This document shows positions 33,241 to 46,400 of a stretch of DNA of 64,000 bases, piece by piece (positions within the stretch are counted from its first letter, which is position 1; every line of letters starts with the position of its first letter). The notes beneath the pieces are model-generated. The model had not been told where the DNA came from, ran no database searches, and saw only the letters and a program-made list of their open reading frames with translations. The position numbers were made by a program, and so were the translations under genes. The stretch comes from Brachypodium distachyon (lineage: Eukaryota > Streptophyta > Magnoliopsida > Poales > Poaceae). The stretch lies in NCBI RefSeq assembly GCF_000005505.3, contig NC_016135.3, positions 2,566,001-2,630,000 of the forward strand, in the 5' to 3' direction.

Positions 33241-35165
33241 TATTTTGATGAATATTCTAATAAAACTTCTGGTGCAATCCAGAATGAATTTTTCATTTTG
33301 CATGTCACATCGTGAATGTCCTATATGGGTTACTTGGATTAAAATGGTCTTATGCAATGGAACAGTGTGTGTTAAGATGAATGACATGATTGGTCCTTAT
33401 TTTCAAAGTTGGGGATCAGGCAGGGTGATCCTCTCTCTCCTTCTCTGTTTAACTTTGTTGCTGATTGTCTCACTAGAATGATCTTTAGGGCCCAATCTAA
33501 TGGTTTGATTTCTGGTTTGATTCCCCATTTGTTACCTCCTGGTGTAGCTATACTACAGTATGCTGATGATACAATCTTATGTATTGATCATGACATGGAT
33601 AAGGCTGTTAATTTGAAGCTGTTACTTTACTCCTTTGAACTAATGTCTGACCTCAAAATTAATTTTCTTAAAAGTGAGATTTATATCATTGGAGGGGACA
33701 ACCTGATTGCTCAATCTTATTCTGATCTTTTTGGTTGTAATGTTGGTGAGATCCCTTTCACCTACCTCGGAGTCCCGGTGGGTAGCTCCAGAATTCTGAG
33801 TAAGCATTGGGATTTCCTTTGTGCTAAGGTGGCAAAGAAACTGGATGCCTGGAGAGGTGGTTCCCTCTCTTCCGGAGGAAGGGCTGTCCTAATTAAGGCT
33901 TGTCTGGAAAGTGTGCCCACCTATCACATGTCCATGTATAGGCTGCCTAAAAATGTGATTGAGAGAATTGACAAATCCAGAAGAACTTTCTTCTGACAAG
34001 GGAATAGTAACAAGAAAAAATATCACTTGGTTAGATGGTCCAGGGTTTGTAGGCCCAAAGAGAAAGGGGGCCTAGGTTTTAGGAACATTGAATCTTTTAA
34101 TACTGCCCTCCTTTGCAAGTGGTGGTGGCGTCTAGAAACTAGGCAAGGCATGTGGCAGAAGATTGTATCTGCTAAATACCTGAGACATAACTCTGTGGCC
34201 TCTATAATTGTCAAAATCAATGACCCACCCTGCTGGAAGAACCTTATGAAAGTTAAGAGTCTCTACCTGGCTGGTAGAATTTGTATTGTGGGATCTGGTG
34301 CTACTATTAGGTTTTGGGAGGATTCCTGGTGGGGGGAGGCACCTCTCTACCACTCTTACCCTGAACTGTTTCTTTTCTGAAATTCTAAGGATACCTCCAT
34401 TGCTTTTTTCAAGCACAATCTCCACTCTGTTTCCTTTTCTAGATGGTTCCATGGTCCTCTTGCTTCCCAATGGGATGAACTTACTAATGTGATTCGAAAT
34501 CTGGAGCTACTGAGTCACCTGATCCTTCCTCTGGAAGTGGGATGCTAAGAAAGTGTTCACTGTCAGGTCTACTTATAACCATCTTTGCAAAAACATTGCT
34601 AGGCCCAATTTTTCCTTCATTTGGAAAGCAAAGCTTCCTCTCAAGATCAAAATCTTTCTTTGGCAGATCTTTTTGAACTCCATTCTGACAAAGGACAACA
34701 TGGTTAAGAGGCAGTGGCCTAAAAACCCAAAATGTTATTTCTGCCATAAGAATGAAACCTTGTTACATCTGTTCTTTGATTGCAGTGTTGCTAGAGTTTG
34801 TTGGGGGTGTATAGGTACTTGCTGGGGACAAACATGATTCCCTCTTCACCTTGGTAGTATTTCATATGGATAAGGAGATTTGTGCCTGGTCTGAAGACCT
34901 TTTTTGTGGAAGGACTTGGGGCGGTTTGCTGGGCAATTTGGAAAACCAGAAACACCGTCGGTTTCGGAAAAAAAATTGTTCATCATCCTAGAGCTATTGT
35001 GTTTCTTCTATGCTCCTTACTCCAATACTAGGCTGAGCTACAAAAGGATCTGAAGACGCGACAAAGGATCATAGATGGCGCGACTAAGCTTCTGCAGGTT
35101 ACAATCCAACTACGGCGTCGACATCAGGCTGCGAGACCAGGCGACTGACACTGCACTTCGTCTCA
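33241..35165 (+). mobile_element. LINE, 5'-truncated
   Basis: On the plus strand, reverse transcriptase RQGDPLSPSLFN is at about 33,415, YADD at 33,559-33,570 and FTYLGVPVG near 33,757. The post-RT region with KGGLGFRN lies near 34,065. The zf-RVT domain (CYFCHKNETLLHLFFDC) is near 34,735. The C-terminal WAIWKTRN is near 34,935. In-frame stops occur at 33,994-33,996 and 34,378-34,380, with a frameshift near 34,540. The endonuclease is missing. Its tail sequence differs from the adjacent minus-strand fragment, so these are two families. Confidence 0.87.
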
Positions 35166-36344
35166 TGAAGATCGATCTTAGTTCACTATTTTGCCCTCGC
35201 TCTTTAGCTTTACCTTTTGGCCCCTGCGTGGGTTTGCACGTTCTGATACGCTTTGGAATATCCTTGCTCTCGCGGGATGAATGATACTCTGTTGGTGACA
35301 GCAGGTTTTCGTCCCATAGTGATCAATCCGACCCGGACTGATCGCAGTGACAATGTTGTTTCCATTTGTTGAAATGGAAAATGGGGGAAGTCGCCTGATT
35401 CGAAAATGTCACATCATAAATTAGCAACTAAATTCAATCACCAAAAGAGCCCGATTAATTCAATCTGTTGTAGAATGGCATATCACGGAATCCGTGTGGT
35501 CTCGATCGACCGCATGACCGGGTTGGCAATTGGAGATCCATCTACACGCTGCCCGCCGGCCCAACCAACATGCAGGGTGTGCAATACAGTGGGCCGGCAG
35601 AAGCCGATGCATGAGTTCTACGAACGCATGCGCGTCTCATGGATCTACTACGTGTCAACGTGTGTCCCCGTACTTACAAAACCAAAATTGAAGCTACTCC
35701 GTATCCTATTTCTATTTCTTTGATACAGTACAATTAATAGACTAGCAAAATCACCACCTCTAGAGTAAAGATAAGCTACTCTACTGTCTAGCTACTCCGT
35801 ATTATTTCCACTGTACATTTAGATCCACCATATTATGATTACATGCGCAAAGATATATATATACATATGGAGTACAAGCACTCGTACAGTCATACATACG
35901 TTAGTTAATACGTACACTCTACAGATCGGCTTCTGATGATGATTGCTAATTATTTGAGATTTGATTGGTTTCGCAGGGCTCCATCGATCGGCGCAACGTC
36001 TCACGAACCGAGTCGGCCAACGTGCATCCATCTCCATCTCAATGGAGATCGATCATATCCATCCATCCATGCATGATGAGATGATCATCAGATCCGATCT
36101 TCTTCCTGGCTATAGCTACTTCCTGTTGCAACTACGCTACACTGTGCTTGCATACATATATAATTCCAGATTCAGAGTGTACTGTTCAGGCATCCATCAT
36201 CTATTTGTCCGTCCATACGTACATATAAACATGTGTACGTACGTGGCCACATAATTGGTATTAGCTAGTTCAGACGTGTAACCATAAGTTCTACGGACTA
36301 CAGATCCGACTATTGCATCGGTACAAGACTAGAGTATGGGGGGC
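35166..36344. other. Spacer, nothing recognisable
   Basis: Mixed composition with ATCGATCG-like stretches typical of grass intergenic DNA. No gene, RNA or repeat could be supported. Confidence 0.5.
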
Positions 36345-36346
36345 AC

Positions 36347-36518
36347 TATCTCCGTTTTTAATAGCCGTACATTTATTATTAGCTTTGTCCTAAGTTCAAT
36401 TTAGAGAAGTTTAACTAGGTTTATGTGAAGATATATCAACATTTTTAAAAATTGGTCAAAATTAAAAAAATAACTTAGAAAAAGTATAAATGTACAACTA
36501 TTTAGATATGGAGGAAGC
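36347..36518. mobile_element. Degenerate Stowaway-like MITE
   Basis: CTATCTCCGTTTTTAATAG...GTACATTT on the left pairs with AAATGTACAACTATT...GGAG on the right. The inner part has the usual TTTGTCCTAAGTTCAA. The ends are eroded. Confidence 0.65.
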
Positions 36519-37664
36519 GTTCTTTTACGTTGAAGTATGGATGTATTTGAGCAGGCATTGATTTTGCATGAAACTGTACTACCGGTCGCTCCAACAGGCC
36601 ACGTATGACACCCAATTTAAGATGCCACCATCCAACTGGCCTCCATCATCAATGGTGCCCAGTGGGCCGGCCCCTCAAAATCCAATCAGCGAATCAAAAA
36701 TCACGTTTACACTGGCCCTTCACTTTCATAATGCAGCCGGCCCATCTGTGATGTTATCTCCAACTAGTTTGCCGTTGCCATTTTCGTTCAACTTGGCCAT
36801 TCTATATATTTTCACAAAAAGTGCACTCATTTAATAAGTCGACGCAGAGAAAATAGCAGTGAAAAGGTCAGTCCTATGACATTTTTGTTGAACTGGATGT
36901 ACTCGAAAAGATCTTACATTAATGTTTTATGCTACTTCTTCCCAAATGGTTTGATGTACCTTGCCTGCAATTTTTTTTATTTTTTGAGCCAACATTCGAT
37001 TTTTGAACTCCATTTCCCTGCAGATATGCAAAATGAGCAAGGGTTGTGACCAAATATATTGGGGGCTTTCCGAGAGATATGATTATAAATATATCTTGCC
37101 TTCTGTATGTACATGTCAATACGTGAGATAGGTTAATATGGTTATGTCATGTGTGACGACAGTACGTGAACAACCTTCTGTCGATCGATCTCTCGTTCAC
37201 ACAAATTGATGCGTCTTCAAGAAAAGATGCGTTACTTGGTAATCTATTCTCGGCCGTAATGGAGTAAAATGAGTACTTAAGGAGTGCTACATTGGAGATG
37301 CAAGTTTGAAAAGTATATTCATATTTGACTTCAGAGAGTAACTTGTCAAAGTTAATTAGGCCAAGTTGACTACGCATGTCGAGTTGCTTCTCTTTTCGAA
37401 GAGAAAGTAGTTGTACGATTGAATCAAAGACATATTTTTTTTCCATCACTTTTATAGTAATTTTAATGAGCTCTTTTAGGTGATTCGCGAGTACTTCTCA
37501 TTACTCCTACGGAAATTAATTCGGTCCGTTGATTACCGTGTCAACCAGGCGTTCCAGTACTTCTCTCTTCTTCTTCTTCATCGTTGATCAAATCCGCCAT
37601 GGACGCGCGCATGCGTGCTCTGCTCTCTCATCGATTGCTGATTTGCTTTGTGCCTGTCGTTCAG
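36519..37664. other. Spacer ahead of the LBD relic
   Basis: No coding feature. GGCCC and GGGCC motifs occur around 36,660-36,740. From 37,560 the sequence turns CT-rich and reads into the intron-like end before the acceptor at 37,664. Confidence 0.4.
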
Positions 37665-37939
37665 GTGGCGATCCTGCAGGCGCAGCTGATGCAGGCCCAG
37701 AGCACCTCACTGGCGAGCCTGAGCAACCACCACCAGCAGCATCAGCGCGCTGCACCGGCAGCAGGAAGGCAGCAGCTTCGGCGGCGCGGCGACTCTGCCG
37801 GAGCTCATGGGCGGCGACAGCGTCTCCCCCATGTCGTCGTCCATGCAGCAGCCAGCAGCATTGTAGCAAGGTGGATGGCGGGGAGCTCCAGTACCTGGCC
37901 CAGGCCATGATGTGAAGCTCCAACTACTCCGGCATCTAG
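37665..37939 (+). pseudogene. LOB-domain (LBD) gene, decayed second exon
   Basis: After a well-kept acceptor (CTGTCGTTCAG) the frame reads VAILQAQLMQAQS, the coiled-coil-like end of the LOB domain that normally begins exon 2. A shift near 37,750 moves the reading to SSFGGAATLPELMGGDS. It then meets TAG at 37,864-37,866. A further shift gives GGELQYLAQAMM, then TGA in place of an arginine codon, and a last SSNYSGI with its stop at 37,937-37,939. LBD proteins are plant DNA-binding factors of organ boundaries. The CX2CX6CX3C zinc block of exon 1 is not present upstream, so this is a relic. Confidence 0.7.
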
Positions 37940-39840
37940 CTACAAGGACAGATATCAAACTTGCATGCTTCAATGAGCTCCGACTACTCCGGTCACCTAG
38001 GCGTTCCACTAGGATCAAGGTCCCGAGTTCCGATCACGTTGAAGACACGACCAAGGTCGCTACAGCAACGACGCCGGCAATCATGGCAGCAGCGGCGGCC
38101 GCACGAGGAGGCCATCACACGCCTGGCAACCACAACGACCATGGTGCGGGAGACGGCAGCCATGGATGCATCAGTTGCAGCAAGAGCCTGCTCATGCCGG
38201 CCCAATCGATTAATTAGATTCCTACCGACAATCAGCAAGTGTTTTTCTCACAGCACAATCAACGGGAGCTGTTCCAATGCATTACCTAAATAAAAGAACG
38301 AAATTACCCCTACAAATGGATGGCTAGATTTATTTTCAAAAAATAAATCAATAATTGGAAAGTACTTTTCAGTACTTCTGTTTTAATACTTTTCAGTATT
38401 TTCTATTTTTTCACCGTTGGATCAATTAGGTGAGACGGTTCCTAAAATCGCCAACCATTTTAAAGCTTGTAAATTTTAATATGCACTCCAATATCTCTTT
38501 TTTTACTGTCTTGCTAATAGTAATAGAAGAACAGTGTAGATGATGCGTGACCGTTGATTCGGACTGATTGGTCGATTAGACTGCAGGTTGATGACGATCT
38601 CGATCCATCGATAGCTCAGCTAAGCTAAGCTTAGGTTGCTTAAAGTCGCCGGTTAAACGACATGAATGGACTCGACTGCACTTTGGCTGGACACATCCAT
38701 CTGATATGTGATCTTTCTCGCATTTGTGCCTACTTCAACCCAACCCATCTTCCCATGTCGCCCTCCTTTCTAGTTCCGGAATTTAATGCCCAACTTAGCT
38801 TCACCTTTATTTTAAATATTAGAGTAAAAAAGCTTCACCTTTAATTAAGCCTGACATAATCATGCCTGGTTATTGCAAATCCAACATCTATCCTCACACG
38901 ATACCTAAATGGTGGCCTTAAGCTAGACCGTGTGTGTTAATCATGCTTCATTTGCTTTGTTACTCCCTTTTGACTATTGGAATTAACTAATGTGCGGTGC
39001 ATTTTCTGAGTGGCTGTAAGTGCACCGCGCACGGTTGACTTATTAATCGATCGGAAGCTCTGCAGATCGGGCACGCATCGGATAATTTAATTAGTGGTTA
39101 GGCAGATCGCAGCAACGTTGTTCGAGATAAAGAAAGTGGCTGGCTGGCTTTCAAGGAGAGGCTGACTTTGGTGTCTAGAAGATGATGGACGAATTTGTCA
39201 GGTAAGTCTAGCTAGCTGATGACAGAAAACTAGTATTTGTCGTGGTAGCAAAAAGGTAACTACTAGTGTCATTTGCATCCAAATTGGTGCCAAGAAAGAA
39301 ACAGGGGCTCGAAATAAAAACGGGATATGATAATCCCTATAATTAACCGCTTTGAGCTCGTAGAAACACCGACTTGGATGCTGATTTGGAGACAGAGGAG
39401 CCGCACATAGTAATTTACTAGTGCGACACCACCACCACTTGAGCTAGCTAGTCCTGTTGATTGGTGACTTTGCCTGAGAATCTCAATCCCCACCATCATC
39501 ATTACCGACAACTAATTTTATTTTCAAGGGGATCATCACTAATATGCAGTGGGTGGGTTATCATGGCCGGTCGATCCATCCATCACGTTCCACGATCCAG
39601 ATGCCCATGCAATTAACGAGCTAGTCGTAACGTACATACAAGTAGGCCCAATATATATCTAGTTTAGCCGCAACTTGCTGCTAAAACAAGTGGTAGAGGT
39701 ACAATACAGTTGCTGCAGCTAGTGTGTGTGTATCATGTACTGCTAGCTTAATAAGCATGGTGTTTGTGGATTCTTCTTTTTGTTTGATTGCTTGTGTGGA
39801 TGATTGATCTACTATGTAATGTAATCTACGGCTGGGTTCT
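37940..39840. other. Spacer
   Basis: A short echo of the LBD end (AGCTCCGACTACTCCGG, about 37,976) suggests a small duplication of the terminal codons. A GC-rich stretch at 38,030-38,210 is open in several phases and unrecognised. The rest is AT-rich without genes. Confidence 0.45.
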
Positions 39841-42037
39841 CAGGTGAGTTTGCACTCATCACTCCCCCCTTGAATTTTGGGCGGAAAGGTGAGTTGAGGA
39901 AAAGCGAAACGGGGGGCGATCGATGATGTGGTCACGCAGATGGGGACAAGGGCTGGAATTAGTTGTAGGACCTCCGTCGTTGAAAAGAGAAATTTGGTGC
40001 GTACGTGTGCTAGCTCCTCGGGAATGAACGATGTTAAAGCTACAATGGATCGATAAAGCTGGGACGGAAAAGAAGAAGAAGGAGAAGAGGTTGACAGCGT
40101 TCCTGCAGATGCTGCCAAAGTTTGTTTTGTAAAGAGGAAAACAGGCAGAGCAGGTGGCCGATGCAAAAGCAAAACCAAGAAGAAGAAGCCGTTCACGGAC
40201 TCTTTTTGTTTGCTTTGCTACACGCAGGAAGTGCTGACCGGAGTCACATTTCGACGAACTTGATTTTTTTATTTTTTTTGCGTTTCTTGCAAAGCAGAGT
40301 TGACATTTATACACAGGTCGACGCTTTGGTTGTCACGTGCGCGCAAAGCTGAAGGGGCGGAATGCGGGCAACGGACGTCGTCGGTGGATGGACGGATGGG
40401 AAAGCAGCAAGCGTGCGTGTGGGACGGTGGCGATCGAATTTGGAGCGCGTCGGCGGGGCGGCCCATGGTTCTTCATTTTCTTTAAAAAAAAATTTCAAAC
40501 TTGGCATGGTTCTTGCGGTTCGGCGAGTAGTACACACTCCAGTGAGTGGCTTGCGTGTTTGACTCGAATTACCGTACGCAGAGATGCGTCCTTGGCTTTG
40601 ACCTTTAGAAAAAAGAACGGAGAAGGCGTGTAGAAGTAGCAGTAGCATCGCCTATCTCTGGAGCATGCATCATTGATTACGGCAAGAAAAAAGAACGGAG
40701 AAGGAGATGGCAACGCAGGCATCCCAAGATAGAGAGAGAAGAAAGAAGACAAGGGCCGAGTCAGGGAGAGGGCGCGGCGGGCGAGGTCTAGGCCCAGCGC
40801 TGCTGCCCAACCCCAAAACCCCATTCATTCATTTCACGCAACCATTTCCCCTCTTTCTTTACTGCGCGCTTTCCCACCAACTCCACGCCACCCTCCGAAA
40901 CTTTCTTCCTTCCGTTGCATATCTCTCGTCTCCTCTGCTGCGTCGTCGGCTTTTCTCGCTTCTCACGGAACGGGGGAACCTGCCGCTGCCAACTTTCCTC
41001 TTCCACTCGAGGGGTGGTACACGGGAACAGAAAAATTTCTCAAATTTGGTAACACTACCGGACAATAATAATCAGTAACCAATGCTAACCGACAGATGGA
41101 TTATATCTAGAAAAACCTTGTTAATCTGTTTCTCTGTTTCTCAAGGAAGTCTGAAAACACATTTCGGGTTTAACTTTGGCCAACAACAGTTTGCACTATC
41201 AAAACAATCCATCCCCAGCCCGAGCACCAATTCTGTACTTGGATAATCTACTCTCTTTCTTTTCACGGGGCAGGCAGACCATCTACACATGATTGGTGTC
41301 GTGGTCAGTTAAAGCTACATTTCGAAGCAAAAAATAAATAAATAAGTACACGTCGCGCGTTACGTTGTAGGCCGAGAGAGCAGTTTTCTTGGTGTTATTT
41401 TTTAAAACAAAAATTTAACCGAATGCCGTTGATCCCAATTATTGCGAGTGGCCACACAAAGAGAGAGAGAGAGAGAAACAGGTCCTGCTGCATGCAACTG
41501 GTACTAGTCGCGGATCCAAACGTACCGACCCATTAAAAAAACCCGGGAATAATAATTAAAAAAAGCCCCGGGATTAATAAGCGCGGCGGCGCAGTAGCAC
41601 CAAGTGCTGCCGTCCACGAGCTCGCATCGCATGGTGGTGCCTAATCATTCACGTATGATGGATGGATCGATGGATCCAAATCCCAGCGGAACGGAAGAAG
41701 AAGAAGAACCCGTCCAAACACGTCCCAACCAAACCGGATAAAATAAAGTAAAGCGAGAGAGAGAGAGATCCAGCCGCTGGCTACTTGGCCGGGTCTGGCA
41801 GTGGTGGTGGCCCAGTCGTCGGGCAGGGCTGATGACTGAAAAAAATGAAAAGCAATCAGTCGCCCGGCCGAACAATTCGTGGCGTCGTCTCCGGTTCCAG
41901 TTCCAGTAGAGCCGCTGATCGGTCGTACGAAGATCGTCCTGTCCGTTTCGCGACATGGCCGGGGAGGAACGAGTTTTTCTTTCTTTCTTCCCCGTGTTCA
42001 ATGCACCCCAGCTCCCCAAGTCCCCAATGTAGCATGT
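39841..42037. other. Spacer with promoter-like GC patches
   Basis: 40,060-41,080 has overlapping open frames on both strands, all low-complexity (CTTTCTT, GAAGAAG tracts), and no domain or consistent splicing. (GA)n near 41,460 and an (ATGG)n-like stretch near 41,658 are simple repeats. I see no gene I can support. Confidence 0.45.
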
Positions 42038-42150
42038 ATCGGTCCGATTCTAAATTGTTGTCGAAATATTACATGTATGTGGACGTCTTTTAAGAGTAGA
42101 TACATCCATATTTTGATAAATTTGAAACAAGAATTTAGAATCGGAGGGAG
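42038..42150. mobile_element. MITE, 112-bp Stowaway family (member 1)
   Basis: Shares TTGTTGTCGAAATATTACATG and AGATACAT...ATATTT with the elements at 53,439 and 54,578. The right end GGAGGGAG is followed by TA. The left terminus has decayed to GGTCCGATTC. Confidence 0.8.
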
Positions 42151-42344
42151 TATGTAACTGTGGGAATGAACATGCAGATCCGAATCATGAAAGCACCGTA
42201 ATTGAGTTCTTTTTTCTTTTTTGCAAAGCAAGCACCGGGAACAATATGTCTTGTTTTCGTTCCGTGCTCACCGTGTGCCCGTTTTAAACCTCGAGCTTGC
42301 TTCAGCTTGCCATCTTCTTTGGTCCTATGAACCTTAACGGCGGT

Positions 42345-42600
42345 GTATGACAATGCCGATGAATCCTACGAGCCATTCCTGTCTACTTCGAGCGAGTTCT
42401 CAATCGCCGACATTGTCTTCATTGAGCGGCCGCTGCCGTCGGAGGTTGCTCGGAGGCGTAAGGTGGACCGGCTCAACATCACGCACAACCTATGATGGGC
42501 CGTGCCAAAAGGGCCTTCGACTACGACTTCTTCGTCCGTGAGCATCGATCATCCTTGCACATCGTGCCGACCGAGTGGAAATGCCTCCCCAACCGATGAT
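42345..42600 (+). pseudogene. Unrecognised coding remnant
   Basis: The frame ADESYEPFLSTSSEFSI through IVFIERPLPSEVARRRK looks like real protein and stops at TGA about 42,496. A shift then lets RAFDYDFFVREHRSSLHIV continue to TGA near 42,598. I cannot name the family. The two pieces suggest one decayed gene. Confidence 0.3.
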
Positions 42601-43365
42601 GTAGAAGAATATGGAGAATTAGACAGACAAGACACCGATCGGAAGAATAGACTTTTCAAGAGGTGCCATTGAAAATATTGCATACAAGGCGGTGATTAAC
42701 CGCTACAGTATTTGTAGGTTGAAGCTGATCGAATGGGCGATGAGTCTAATGAATTTTTTTGGTTTTACTCAGATCTACGATTTTTATGGTGCTAGAACTA
42801 ACCACTGCCGCTGATTCAATATAAAAGAATTACAATATAATATGAGTTATATATCACAAAAATTATATCGATAGAAATTTTGAATGTTCATTTCCTATCA
42901 GGAAGGGGTGATTCATGATGCGTTGATGTTAGTAGTACCATCTTCTCTGCACGGTGTAGTGTACAGACTAGTCAGTCGTCTCTATAGGATTGGACAGAAA
43001 CAGGAATGGTAATTAATAATCACACAAAGTAGGAAAAGAATTCAAAACAATAAATAGATGGGGAGCAGAGCCGAGCTGAGCTCCCGTAATAATTGCTCAA
43101 CCCCCCCTCCTCCCTATCACATGCATGACGAGTGCAGTGTGCCACCACGGATGCCTAAATTATCATGGCCGACTAGCTAAAGCTATTATAAACGTCCTGC
43201 CAAACCAAAGCCGAACGCAAAGGACGCGAGAGAGAATCAGAGAAACAGAGTGCGTGTGTGCGTGTAGGAAGAGCGCGCGCGGCTTCTTCTCTTCTCCATG
43301 AGCCGTCCCATGTGCCGGATTTGATTCATGGTGGCAGGCGAAGCAGGAAGAAGAAGACTCTCTTT
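42601..43365. other. Upstream region of the RING/VWA gene
   Basis: AT-rich to about 43,050, then a promoter-like zone with GAGAGA and CGCGCG stretches. No separate gene is seen. Confidence 0.45.
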
Positions 43366-43375
43366 CATATAAGTA
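43366..43375 (+). promoter_or_regulatory. TATA box of the RING/VWA gene
   Basis: CATATAAGTA lies about 95 bp ahead of the start codon at 43,462. It is followed by a CT-rich stretch near 43,397-43,410 (GCTCTCTCTTG) that suits transcription initiation. Confidence 0.5.
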
Positions 43376-43461
43376 GTGCTGTAGGCGCAATTGCAGCTCT
43401 CTCTTGATATCTCTATTTGGGCGGAGGCTCTGAAGGTGGTAAGAGAAGGAAGGGGAGAGAG

Positions 43462-46400
43462 ATGGGGACGGGGTGGAGGAGGGCGCTGTGCACGTCGGTC
43501 CGCCGGGAAGACAGCGACGACGGCGGCGGCCATGGCGCGGCGGCCAAGCGCCGCCCGCCCGCCGCCAGCCCGCGGGCGCCCGGCGGCGGCGGAGGGAAGC
43601 TCGCCTTCTTCTCCGGCCTCGGTGGCGGCGGGGGCAGCAACCCCTCCGCGCCGGCGCTCCGGTGCCGGACCAAGCCGACGCCGCAGCCGGAGGACGTGGC
43701 GCCCGTGACCCCGCCGGCGCCGGCGTCGGCGCCCGTGTCGGCCAGGAAGCGGATGCCGCTGCTGCAGGCGCTCTCGGCGCCGGCCTCGCCCAGATCCCCC
43801 TCCAGATTCGCGCTCTTCAAGGCCTCCATCCTCCCCACCAAGGTACTACTCCCCATCTTCTCCGGTGATGATGCGATGGAAGGAAAATGCAGTAGCAGTC
43901 CGATGATTGGTTGTCTGCTTCTTCCCCAGTGGACGGGACGGATCATCAATCATTAGTACCACTGCCCTTCCTTCTCTGTTTTGTCCTAATCCCCATCCTT
44001 CTCTCTTGAGATTCGATTCTCCCCGCTTGTGATTATCCAATTATTATAACTGCAGCTTTCCGATCCCCACTTTTGTTTCTTCTTTTTTCCTTTACCTTTT
44101 GCCACCTTCTTCTCCCTTTCTATCATTCCGTGAGCGAGATCTTCTTCGACACACTCCAAATTTGGCTAGATTACAAATCCACCGAGGGAGGGATCTAATC
44201 GATCTGCAAGTGGGAGGAGAAATGGAGGCCGAGACAAGCCCAAATCCGGAATAGAATCATCAATCATATGGGAGAACGTAGTAGTAGCAGGAGGATGCAA
44301 TCGTGCGAGTGAAGAAGATAAAGGTTGCTGCTGTTCCCCTTTATGTGAGGTGAAAGAAAGCTGGGGGAGCCTGGAGTTGAGTGTTGGAAAAGTTGGATCG
44401 GATCAAATCAGATCGGGGGCCAGCTTTACCGTGATTTTGATTTGAGTATACTCCTCAAATGATCCAAAATCCCCATCCTAAATCCTACTGCCCAAAAAGA
44501 CTATGTTTCCTCATTCCAATGTTGCTTTTGTTTTTCCCTTTTTTCGCCATCTCCTCTGTTCTTCTTCTTCTTCTTCCTCGTCGTCGTCTTGGAGTTTTGA
44601 TCGATTGAGCGATTGATTGATCGATTGGTTGGTGCTTTTGCAGGCTCGGTGCGGCGTGTGCACCCGCGGCGTCAAGAACGGCGGCAGCGCGGCGGTGTTC
44701 ACGGCGGAGTGCTCCCACTCCTTCCACTTCCCCTGCATCGCCGCCCACGCGCGCGCCGCCGCCTCCGGCGCCCTTGCCTGCCCCGTCTGCTCCTCGCCAT
44801 GGCGCCAGGCGCCCTTCCTCGCCTCCCTCCGTCTGCATCTCGACGTCGACAGCAACTCCCCACAACGCAACAAGCGCAGGACCTCCGACGACTCCGGCCG
44901 CAAGACGCCGCCGCCGGCGGCGCACTCGGCTGCCAAGGTGTATGACGACGACGAGCCTCTCCTGGCGCCCAAGGCCGCCGCCAATGGCAGCGGGTTCAAC
45001 CCGATCCCGGAGGCCGACGAAGAGGACGACGCGAGCATGGAGGGCGAGTTCAGGGGCTTCTTCCCGCACCCGCCGCGCCTCAGGACTGGGTTGACCGTCA
45101 CCGTGGCGCCAGAGGCTGCCCTGGTGTCGTCCGGCCGGAGGCACGGCAAGTACGTGGTGGTCGTCAAGGTGAAGGCGCCCGGGCTCCGGTCGTCCGCGTC
45201 CCGGCGCGCGCCCATCGACCTCGTGACGGTGCTCGACGTGAGCCAGGGCATGATGGGGGAGAAGTTGCAGATGCTGAAGCGCGGGATGCGGCTCGTCATC
45301 GCGTCGCTCGGCCCTGCTGACCGCCTCTCCATCGTCGCCTTCTCCGGCGCTGCCAAGCGCCTGCTGCCGCTGCGGCGGATGTCGAGGCAGGGGCAGCGGT
45401 CGGCACGGCAGATCGTGGACAGGCTGGTGGTGTGCGCCGCCGCGCAGGGGCAGGACCAGGCGCAGAATGCCTGCGCCGGCGACGCGCTGCGCAAGGCCAC
45501 CAAGGTCCTCGAGGACCGCCGCGACCGCAACCCCGTCGCCACCGTCATGCTCTTGTCCGATACACAGCAGCAGCAGCAACAACAACAACAGCAGAAGGAT
45601 GCAAGGAAAAATGGTGATCACCACTTCCTGCGCCGCCCGCAGGCAGCTCCTGCGGCGGCCACACGGTTCACCCATGTGGAGATCCCCATCGCTGGCCCAG
45701 CCGATGAGACACTGGTGGCACGGTCACCACTTGCACCCAAGGAGGAGCAAGGAGGCGGATTGGCATCCAGCCCTCCTGCGGAGCACGCATTTGCCAAGTG
45801 CCTCGGCGGTCTTGTCAGTGTTGTCATGCAGGAGGTGCACCTTGATCTCGCCTTCCTGACAGGGGAGATCACGGCAGTGTACTCCTGCGGTCCCGGACAG
45901 CAAGCCGTGGCCCTCGCCGGTGGCGCTGCTGGAAATGGCGGCTCCATCCTGAGTGTCCGGCTCGGCGAGATGTATGCCGAGGAGGAGCGGGAGCTGCTGG
46001 TGGAGTTGCGGGCGCCGCTGAGCGCGCAGCACAACCACCCACACTCGCTGTCAGTCAGGTGCAGCTATCGTGACCCGGCCTCGCAGGACACCCTGCGGGG
46101 TGCCGAGCAACCGCTGCTCCTGCCACCTCTCCACGGTGAGAGCTCTTCGCAGCGCCTTCATGACCTGTTTGTCGCCACCCGGGCCGTAGCTGAGTCACGC
46201 CGGCTGGCGGAGCTGAGCGACTTCTCCACAGCCACCCACCTGCTCTCATCGGCGCGGAGGCTGGTCCTTCAGTCTCCACCGACACAGCAGCAGCAGGACC
46301 TCCTGGGCAGCCTTGACACCGAGCTGAGCGACATGAGGTGGCGGCGCAGCCAACAGCCACCGACGACACCAACATCAAGGTCAGCGACACCCTCAGGGAC

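Noticed and set aside
33020..34837. Single LINE with a 5' inversion (twin priming)
   Set aside because: Both halves have their own C-terminal tail and the tails differ, so they cannot be one element.
37588..38293. Frames of 100-128 codons overlapping the LBD relic
   Set aside because: They run across the intron-exon edge and use phases that do not match the LBD reading. They reflect GC-rich composition.
40060..41080. Cluster of overlapping ORFs of 60-150 codons on both strands
   Set aside because: All are serine/phenylalanine- or lysine-rich translations of CT/GA tracts. No consistent splicing or domain.
43413..43949. 178-codon minus-strand and 179-codon plus-strand frames around exon 1 of the RING/VWA gene
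   Set aside because: The minus one is antisense low-complexity. The plus one is the true exon extended beyond its donor into the intron and upstream into the leader.
44485..45675. 396-codon open frame on the minus strand opposite the RING/VWA gene
   Set aside because: It is antisense to a clear RING and VWA coding exon with very high GC at third positions, which opens the opposite strand. The translation is arginine/glycine-rich with no domain.
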